Source: Paramacrobiotus metropolitanus (lineage: Eukaryota; Tardigrada; Eutardigrada; Parachela; Macrobiotidae). Taken from it: a DNA stretch of 15,551 bases. Shown one piece after another: positions 9,257-15,551 of the stretch (its first letter is position 1; every line of letters begins with the position of its first letter). Location of the stretch: the NCBI RefSeq assembly GCF_019649055.1, contig NW_026570716.1, positions 1 through 15,551 of the forward strand. Reading direction: 5' to 3'. The notes under the pieces are model-generated. The model was not told the origin of the DNA and did not search any database. It saw only the letters and a program-made list of their open reading frames with translations. A program made the position numbers and the translations under genes.

Positions 9257-10994
9257 GTAACCGGTTAAATTCACCGAGGTCGGATAAGCACGGTTAAACA
9301 CTTACTTCCGACTCGTATCCGTCCGTTCGGGATAGAGAGGCACTGTTGCGGTTGCAAATGCCGAGGCATCCTCTCTGAATGGGGAATAGAACCGAGGTCG
9401 GTTTGACCAAGGTCGGCCTACCGGTAAGTCGACCGGCGGCTAAGGGAATTCGGCTATGTTCCGAATTGCTAAAGTCCAGGTCGGAGAAAGCTGTAAGTGA
9501 GTCATGCGGCCTGTGTGGTCGTCATGTACAGCAGTTCCGTTCAAAAGTGGTCGGTTACAACCGTTCAATCTGCTACCACGAGCCTGGTTTGTAGTAATCC
9601 GAGTCGAACTGGCTCGAAGGTCCGGTCGGAATTCATGAGTTTCATCGATGGAAGTGTCCAGTCGACTTCCATCCAATCTGTTCCGTTGTTATCCGACCTT
9701 CTGTCGAGGTCGGTTATCCTATCCGTCAGTGGTCGACTAGGGTTAACCTGCAATAACATGCCCATGTGGGGCTAAACAAGTTCCTTCAAGTCGAATTCGT
9801 CCACCGCAGATATCTGTCGTTCTTCTTCCGTCATGTTGACTGAGTTGCCGACTTCCGACATGTGGTCGGTTATAGTCGACTTCGGAAGGTCGGATGAACT
9901 ATGTTTCCATCCGTCCGAAGGTCGGATTTTTCCGTTAGGAGGTCGGTTCTCGACTTCTGAATGTCTTTGCCGACTTGTTGTCGTACCCTACCGACTTGTG
10001 TACGGTCACTTCCGACCTCGGCTTGAGGTCGGATATCCATGTCCGAGTTCGGAGGTCGGCTATTTTCCGACTTCCCAAGGTCGGATAAACTTTGTGTCTA
10101 TCCGCCGGGAATGTAAGTTCTTCCACTGAGAGGTCGATTTCGTACTTCTGGTTGGTTTTCCGAGCTGTTGTCGCTTACTTCCGACCTCCATCTGGTGGTT
10201 GTCGACTTCATTTTAGGAGTTCTGTGCGTTCGGCTACAGTTGGCCGGGTCCGTAGTGTCAGGACATCCTTCGGTCAGTTCGGACTGGCAGAGGGATGTTC
10301 GGCAGCACAACTCCGTTCCTTCTGTGATCTCTGACGTGAACTCCAGGTCGGATCCGAGCTACTGTTGAGGTCGGTCAATCCGAATTGCTTGCTTCTGGGT
10401 CGCCCAGTCCTGCGAGGTAAGGTTTTCCTCCGGCATCTGTTGGCCGATTGACTGGCGTTTCATCATGCACTGCGCTCGCTCACAACGCTAAGGGTCTTTG
10501 TGGCCCCGGTTGCCGAGCCGAGCTCTTTGGTTTAAACTTCATGCACATGCAAGTCCCTGAGGTCGTCAGATCCGATTTTCCATTCTGTTTTGTCGCGAAC
10601 CTGTGACGCCTAGCCGCTTCTGTTGGGGGTAGACGACTCATGTCCACGGGGAAATTTTCTTTGCCGCTGACAAAGGCCATGCTGCCACTTTTGTTGCGGC
10701 CGCATGATCCTTGTCAGCGGGGTTCATTAAGAGGGTGCAGATCGCGTATTCTAACACGGTCTGCCTAGGATGTTCCATTGGAGACATGGGGAAGCAGGTC
10801 GCGGCGGAGTCGTTGGTACACCAGTATCCAAATCACCGTCGCTGTTCCTCTTCAGGGAATGGCAGCACGTTCGAAGACGCGCGTAGTCGTGGTCACCGGT
10901 GAATCGGCTGGTTTACCCGATGTCGTCCGGGGAGACTGCGGTTGATCTCCAGGTACAGAGCCTGTAGGTCTGGATTCAAACGGAGAATCCGGTT
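9257..10994 (-). repeat. Large direct repeat, left copy (3' LTR if minus-strand element)
   Basis: Matches 13816-15551 at an offset of 4557-4560 with roughly twenty small differences seen by eye. The shared part begins GTAACCGGTTAAATTC; the bases before it differ between copies. The right end of the match is set by the window edge, not by divergence. Dense GGTCGG/CCGAC words form many small hairpins, e.g. 9-bp arms TCCGACCTC and complement at 10011-10033, GTCG/CGAC at 9942-9954, CGAC/GTCG at 9971-9983, and 9-bp arms GATGGAAGT at 9647-9673. Confidence 0.85.
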
Positions 10995-11066
10995 AAGTTA
11001 CCACGTTGCTACTGCCAGCTTCCGTCCATGGTCGACTTCTTGTTGGTCGGCTACCAAATACTCCGT

Positions 11067-11253
11067 CGATCTGTGTGATCGTCTAAAGGTAGCGAGTCGT
11101 GGTTCTAACGATCTGCGTCGTTACAGGTCGAACAGTTTTCAAAACCGATCTTTGTGATCGGCTTGCACAACCGACCTTTGTGGTCGACTTGCGCAGCAGT
11201 ATCCGTTATGTCTCCAAGTTATGGGCGAAGTACGAAGTCGACCTTTGTGGTCG
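11067..11253. repeat. Mini-hairpin set with TTTGT loops
   Basis: Stem-loops at 11067-11081 (CGATC/GATCG, loop TGTGT), 11146-11160 (CGATC/GATCG, TTTGT), 11172-11186 (CGACC/GGTCG, TTTGT) and 11239-11253 (CGACC/GGTCG, TTTGT). A related one at 11106-11123 has TAACGA/TCGTTA arms. T-to-C in one arm is matched by A-to-G in the other. Confidence 0.65.
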
Positions 11254-11380
11254 GCTCTCGTACCTAGTCAAATCCGAGTCTTCCTGCACTGTTGGCGGCT
11301 CGGCCGAGGGATTTCCACTGTTTACAATGGTGAAGGCTGCTCGGCTACCCGGTTCCGAAGGTGGCCACGGGTGCTTGGCA

Positions 11381-11424
11381 AACATGGCGTGAAACGCGCG
11401 CAGTCACGTGTTTCGCGCCATGTT
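11381..11424. repeat. 15-bp near-perfect inverted repeat
   Basis: Arms at 11381-11395 and 11410-11424 (AACATGGCGTGAAAC and its complement) with a single mismatch and a 14-base loop, in the non-coding internal part. Confidence 0.6.
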
Positions 11425-11584
11425 AGCGTAATCCTCTCGGTTTCTTCTCCGGAGTCGGTTGGCCGGAGTATCGATCTCCATGTAACGCGGATTGGGGCTT
11501 CTGTTGGCTCCGATGGTCGCAGAACGTGGTTGACGATCTGCTTTGTTAGCAGATGTGGTTACGATCTGTCTTTGCCAAGCTGGG

Positions 11585-11608
11585 GAACTGGGGTCGGTTG
11601 CCCAGTTC
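11585..11608. other. 8-bp hairpin
   Basis: Arms GAACTGGG and CCCAGTTC with an 8-base loop, in the non-coding part between the left repeat and the Gag-like frame. Confidence 0.5.
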
Positions 11609-11807
11609 GTTCCAGGGGATTCCTTGGGGGACGTACCGGTACGGTGAGAGCCGAAATACCCGGGTCTAACCACGCGTTTCCGGGTCCAACCAAAGAATCC
11701 GGCCGGCTTGTGTAGTCGGCTTTCTGGCAAAATCGTCGTTGACGTCCGCCGCGTACATGGTTGGTCATTTTCCAAGAAAAGAACTGAAGTATAGTGTCCA
11801 TTCCGAA

Positions 11808-11888
11808 GTCGGTTCTCGACGGCGCTGTTTCTCAGCTAGACTGTTTCTCAGTCGAAAGGTCGGTTCTCGACCGTGCCGTTTCTCGGCA
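11808..11888. repeat. Array of five mini-hairpins with TTCT loops
   Basis: Five consecutive stem-loops in 81 bases: GTCG/CGAC, GCTG/CAGC, GACTG/CAGTC, GGTCG/CGACC and TGCCG/CGGCA. The loops are GTTCT, TTTCT, TTTCT, GTTCT and TTTCT. All stems are perfect although no two neighbours share a stem sequence. Confidence 0.7.
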
Positions 11889-11916
11889 ATGCCTCCTTGA
11901 AGTTATTCCAATGGGG

Positions 11917-11944
11917 GATCGAGTTCCAATGTGGGAACTCGATC
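11917..11944. other. 11-bp hairpin abutting the Gag stop
   Basis: Arms GATCGAGTTCC and GGAACTCGATC with a 6-base loop, starting one base beyond the TAA on the minus strand. It is positioned to mark the 3' side of the coding region in RNA. Confidence 0.6.
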
Positions 11945-12307
11945 TTAACTGAGTGGGACTTCGACGGGTTTGTCGCCGCCGAAGTAATCTTCTTCTTCAT
12001 CATCGTCCGGGCCAGGTCGGTTATGTGGCCGTATGTTCGGGTCCCTAGGTTTACAAGTCGCCGGGCCGCTCCGTTGAGACATCTCGTCGGTCTCATCTGT
12101 TTCCTGGCCTGGGCGCTCCGCTCTGCTCTTCCTCGATTCCTTGGCCGCTTGTTTGCGGAGCCGCAGCGCGAACGGTCGTGCGCCGGGTGCTATGTCATCC
12201 GACATCCAAGGTTCGTAGGGCGACGAGTTGAATCCGCTAGGCAAAGTTTTCTTTTCGCGGTACCAGCTGATGAATCGGGTTGCATCGTCGCTGGGATCTA
12301 CGTGATC
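11945..12307 (-). CDS. Gag-like ORF, piece 3 (in frame after a UAG)
   Basis: Directly after the TAG at 12308-12310 the same frame stays open for about 120 codons to TAA (11945-11947). It begins DHVDPSDDATRFISWYREKK, then has an Arg/Lys-rich section (RLRKQAAKESRKSRAERP) and an acidic tail (GPDDDEEEDYF). Basic then acidic low-complexity tails are common at Gag C-termini. Either readthrough, a nonsense mutation, or an assembly error explains the stop. Confidence 0.45.
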   Translation of the reverse strand, partial: DHVDPSDDATRFISWYREKKTLPSGFNSSPYEPWMSDDIAPGARPFALRLRKQAAKESRKSRAERPGQETDETDEMSQRSGPATCKPRDPNIRPHNRPGPDDDEEEDYFGGDKPVEVPLS

Positions 12308-13004
12308 CTAACGAAAGGCATACTTTGTCGCATACCGTTCGTGGGTGTACAGCAAGTCACGCATCCAGGCAGCTAGGATAACACTTCTCATTGGTGTGCC
12401 GAGTTGGGCTACGAGGGTTTCCACAGCTGCTGGTATCGCTTCATTGTGGTACAGTCCGTACAGGGTGTAATGGCAAAAGTAATTGCCGAGTCGAGCTGCG
12501 AAGATGAATCGCAGGAATGCCGTGGCTCCGTCCTGGGCCATGTCGACTTCTCCTTCCGGAAGGTACTGGGTTAAATCCAGTGCTGCCCGAGCCGCGGTGA
12601 TTACAAAGGCTGGGTGTGCGTCCGTGATGACGAACTGGGCAACACTCTCCAACTCGTCATGGGAGTATTCCCGAGCTCCTAGTTGGCTCGCACGTGTTCC
12701 GTCCGGGCTGTACAATGGTACATTGAGCAAGACCGGGTCGGTCATCGACGGCAACGCATTCGATCTGGTGTACGGGTGTTCAACATTCGGCGCTGTGTGC
12801 GCGTTCATGTTGAAGTCGGACCGCCACTGATGTTGTTCGAACAGCGCCTGGTATCCGGATCGGACGAGGAATTGACGAAGGTTTTCTACCATCCGCCAGA
12901 TTTGTGGTCGGTACCGTTCCTCGTAATTCATGACGTTCATAATGTGGTTCGTCCTTTCGGTAGGGTGTGGCATGACGACCTCGATTCCTTGTTGTCGAGC
13001 TCGG
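12308..13004 (-). CDS. Gag-like ORF, piece 2 (+1 frame)
   Basis: The +1 frame is open from 13063 to a TAG at 12308-12310. It overlaps the end of piece 1 by about 59 bases and reads sensibly across the join (RYDRARQQGIEVVMPHP). An internal ATG at 12971-12973 would give 221 codons if it is translated separately. The content is globular, with Trp/Tyr/Leu-rich helices (QIWRMVENLRQFLV, FAARLGNYFCHYTLYGLYH, VILAAWMRDLLYTHERYA), in the style of a Gag capsid domain. Family not identified. Confidence 0.5.
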
Positions 13005-13772
13005 TCATAGCGAGGGTCTTCGGATCGGCACTTCCACCTGTGGCAGTTGTGCCATCTGGTCGGCTACGTCGACGTCCATCTGCTCCTGTTGAGCTGCCAG
13101 TTCAGATTGGACTTCGGCCGGTGGTTCCGCTTGTTGGGCTTCCGGCCGTTGTTCAGGTGGGATGACGTTACGTTTCGACTTATTTGTTAAGTCGACCGTA
13201 AGTCCGATCCCCGTTTCTCCAGATCCAGTACGTTTCCCTGGTGGAGCTCTGGTTGGCTCCTTTCCTGCTTCATGGATAACGGCTCGTTGCGCTTCGATTC
13301 TGTCTCGAAGGTCAACTGGGCCGATCCGGTGTCTAAGATCATGTCCCGCGAGGTTTTTGCTCGGTCGGCGCTGCTGTTGAGCGCGATTTCCAGGGATTCC
13401 GGATTGAGGGATCTGCTGAGAAACAGTTGGACGGGCCTGTGTGACCACTGGCATTGCCCTGTGTGGGATTGCCATCAACTGTTCCTGAGTTGCCGGTGTG
13501 AAGGTGACTGGCTGTTGAGTTCCGTCCGGCATATTCATCATCATCGTTATAGATGCGCCGGTCATCGGTCGGTTCGAATCTCCGACGAAGACATCACGTA
13601 TTGTAGGAGTTAATTCTCCGACTGTCGGGAGACCCTGTGTGGGTGTTTGTACCCGAATCTTTATTTCCGGTTCGAAATCGGTCGGTGGTGGATGGACTCG
13701 CATTGTGGCGATCTTCCTATCGACCTCCTTTATCTTCTTCTGGTCGTCAAGTTGACGTTGCAGGTCCAACAT
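13005..13772 (-). CDS. Gag-like ORF, piece 1 (255 codons)
   Basis: Starts at ATG 13770-13772. The frame is open a little further upstream, to a TAA just inside the repeat, with no earlier ATG. The N-terminus is a charged, coiled-coil-like helix (LDLQRQLDDQKKIKEVDRKI, residues 2-21). It is followed by a Pro/Gln/Met-rich middle (residues about 75-135), a basic stretch, and a Gln/Glu/Ala-rich end. There is no enzyme motif and no clear CCHC knuckle. The composition and place next to the terminal repeat suggest a structural (Gag or ORF1-type) protein, but no family can be named. It ends at TGA followed by C; the next open frame continues in +1. Confidence 0.55.
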   Translation of the reverse strand: MLDLQRQLDDQKKIKEVDRKIATMRVHPPPTDFEPEIKIRVQTPTQGLPTVGELTPTIRDVFVGDSNRPMTGASITMMMNMPDGTQQPVTFTPATQEQLMAIPHRAMPVVTQARPTVSQQIPQSGIPGNRAQQQRRPSKNLAGHDLRHRIGPVDLRDRIEAQRAVIHEAGKEPTRAPPGKRTGSGETGIGLTVDLTNKSKRNVIPPEQRPEAQQAEPPAEVQSELAAQQEQMDVDVADQMAQLPQVEVPIRRPSL

Positions 13773-13815
13773 CTGACGGTACTCGAACAGCCTATTTGTT
13801 AGGACTGGTGGTCGA

Positions 13816-15551
13816 GTAACCGGTTAAATTCACCGAGGTCGGATAAGCACGGTTAAACACTTACTTCCGACTCGTATCTGTCCGTTCGGGATAGAGAGGC
13901 ACTGTTGCGGTTGCAAATGCCGAGGCATCCTCTCTGAATGGGGAATAGAACCGAGGTCGGTTTGACCAAGGTCGGCCTACCGGTAAGTCGACCGGCGGCT
14001 AAGGAATTCGGGTTATGTTCCGAATTGCTAAAGTCCAGGTCGGAAAGCTGTAAGTAGAGTCATGCGGCCTGTGTGGTCGTCATGTACAGCAGTTCCGTTC
14101 AAAAGTGGTCGGTTACAACCGTTCAATCTGCTACCACGAGCCTGGTTTGTAGTAATCCGAGTCGAACTGGCTCGAAGGTCCGGTCGGAATTCATGAGTTT
14201 CATCGATGGAAGTGTCCAGTCGACTTCCATCCAATCTGTTCCGTTGTTATCCGACCTTCTGTCGAGGTCGGTTGTATCCTATCCGTCAGTGGTCGACTAG
14301 GGTTAACCTGCAATAACATGCCCATGTGGGGCTAAACAAGTTCCTTCAAGTCGAATTCGTCCACCGCAGATATCTGTCGTTCTTCTTCCGTCATGTTGAC
14401 TGAGTTGCCGACTTCCGACATGTGGTCGGTTATAGTCGACTTCGGAAGGTCGGATGAACTATGTTTCCATCCGTCCGAAGGTCGGATTTTTCCGTTAGGA
14501 GGTCGGTTCTCGACTTCTGAATGTCTTTGCCGACTTGTTGTCGTACCCTACCGACTTGTGTACGGTCACTTCCGACCTCGGCTTGAGGTCGGATATCCAT
14601 GTCCGAGTTCGGAGGTCGGCTATTTTCCGATTTCCCAAGGTCGGATAAACTTTGTGTCTATATCCGCCGGGAATGTAAGTTCTTCCACTGAGAGGTCGAT
14701 TTCGTACTTCTGGTTGGTTTTCCGAGCTGTTGTCGCTTACTTCCGACCTCCATCTGGTGGTTGTTGACTTCATTTTAGGAGTTCTGTGCGTTCGGCTACA
14801 GTTGGCCGGGTCCGTAGTGTCAGGACATCCTTCGGTCAGTTCGGACTGGCAGAGGATGTTCGGCAGCACAACTCCGTTCCTTCTGTGATCTCTGACGTGA
14901 ACTCCAGGTCGGATCCGAGCTACTGTTGAGGTCGGTCAATCCGAATTGCTTGCTTCTCAGGTCGCCCAGTCCTGCGAGGTAAGGTTTTCCTCCGGCATCT
15001 GTTGGCCGATTGACTGGCGTTTCATCATGCACTGCGCTCGCCCACAACGCTAAGGGTCTTTGTGGCCCCGGTTGCCGAGCCGAGCTCTTTGGTTTAAACT
15101 TCATGCACATGCAAGTCCCTGAGGTCGTCAGATCCGATTTTCCATTCTGTTTTGTCGCGAACCTGTGACGCCTAGCCGCTTCTGTTGGGGGTAGACGACC
15201 CATGTCCACGGGGAAATTTCTTGCTGCTGACAAAGCCATGCTGCCACTTTTGTTGCGGCCGCATGATCCTTGTCAGCGGGGTTCATTAAGAGGGTGCAGA
15301 TCGCGTATTCTAACACGGTCTGCCTAGGATGTTCCATTGGAGACATGGGAAGCAGGTCGCGGCGGAGTCGTTGTACACCAGTATCCAAATCACCGTCGCT
15401 GTTCCTCTTCAGGGAATGGCAGCACGTTCGAAGACGCGCGTAGTCGTGGTCACCGGTGAATCGGCTGGTTTACCTGATGTCGTCCGGGGAGACTGCGGTT
15501 GATCTCCAGGTACAGAGCCTGTAGGTCTGGATTCAAACGGAGAATCCGGTT
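13816..15551 (-). repeat. Large direct repeat, right copy (5' LTR if minus-strand element), truncated by window
   Basis: Same content as the left copy. Differences include one- and two-base gains or losses in short runs (for example GGG versus GG, and TAT versus TATAT near 14661). Hairpin stems are kept in the places I compared. The copy directly adjoins the 5' end of the Gag-like frame on the minus strand. Confidence 0.85.

Larger units (their letters stand above)
10995..11944. other. Non-coding internal region of the element
   Basis: Lies between the known end of the left repeat match and the Gag-like stop. Open frames on either strand are short and lack recognisable content. Its visible features are the hairpin sets listed separately. 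The true end of the left repeat may lie somewhere inside it. Confidence 0.5.
9257..15551 (-). mobile_element. Gag-only terminal-repeat retroelement (TR-GAG-like), runs off the window
   Basis: A 1.74-kb direct repeat brackets about 2.8 kb of internal sequence with Gag-like minus-strand coding, so the 5' repeat would be the right-hand copy. No RT (YxDD), aspartic protease, RNase H or integrase motif is seen, making it non-autonomous if it is an LTR element. Next to the inner edge of the right copy no TGG-starting primer binding site is evident, and no polypurine tract can be assigned. Alternatives: a tandem array with period about 4.56 kb, a Penelope-like pseudo-LTR arrangement, or a DIRS-type split repeat. 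The right boundary and target duplication are outside the window. Confidence 0.5.

Noticed and set aside
9840-10090. CRISPR-like array from repeated GGTCGG
   Set aside because: Word spacing is irregular, repeats are only 6-9 bases and mostly pair locally, and the DNA is eukaryotic in style.
9833-10129. Plus-strand frame in the large repeat, also present in the right copy
   Set aside because: It merely reads through the GGTCGG/CCGAC hairpin words; the two copies diverge in frame after small indels.
9257-10994. Hammerhead ribozyme in the terminal repeat (as in Penelope-like elements)
   Set aside because: No paired CTGANGA and GAAA core was found at suitable spacing on either strand by eye.
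11873-12376. 167-codon plus-strand open frame
   Set aside because: It is the antisense shadow of Gag-like pieces 2 and 3, which have better protein character.
13560-13585. GGTTCGAATC B-box-like word
   Set aside because: It lies inside the Gag-like coding region with no A box at proper spacing.

Overview
The window looks like animal nuclear DNA, most likely from a eutardigrade. The first 6.1 kb carries minus-strand protein-coding exons with GT/AG splice borders, separated by AT-rich introns and spacers. The predicted four-exon protein resembles, from memory, a family of F-box proteins that is abundant in tardigrade genomes. The organism call is inference; no database was searched.

Layout. 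89-601 (minus) is the C-terminal part of a deoxynucleoside-kinase-like protein whose P-loop part is not visible upstream. 665-1743 is a non-coding spacer. 1744-6105 (minus) is a four-exon, 578-codon F-box-family gene. Its borders are all phase 0, with introns of 1937, 626 and 62 bases. 6106-8275 is a mostly non-coding spacer holding an AT-rich block and a 142-bp MITE with inverted ends flanked by TA. 8276-9075 is a candidate solo LTR (TGTAAC...GTTACA, exactly 800 bp, with a late AATAAA).

From about 9155 to the right edge the composition changes to GC-richer DNA packed with GGTCGG/CCGAC words. A 1.74-kb direct repeat (9257-10994 and 13816 to the window end) flanks about 2.8 kb of internal DNA. 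The minus strand of the internal DNA has a Gag-like coding region in three pieces (13772-13005, 13004-12308, 12307-11945). The first join needs a +1 shift at a UGA-C stop. The second crosses an in-frame UAG. No reverse transcriptase, protease, RNase H or integrase is visible, so the block looks like a non-autonomous, Gag-only terminal-repeat retroelement on the minus strand. A head-to-tail tandem array of about 4.56 kb period cannot be excluded, because the second repeat copy runs off the window.

The most unusual signal is in the non-coding parts of this element: arrays of very small hairpins with 4-6 bp stems and a constant 5-base loop. Five in a row with GTTCT/TTTCT loops lie at 11808-11888. 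Four with TTTGT or TGTGT loops lie at 11067-11253. Stem sequences differ from copy to copy but stay perfectly paired, which points to structure being kept or re-created. Longer hairpins follow the Gag stop and stud the terminal repeats.
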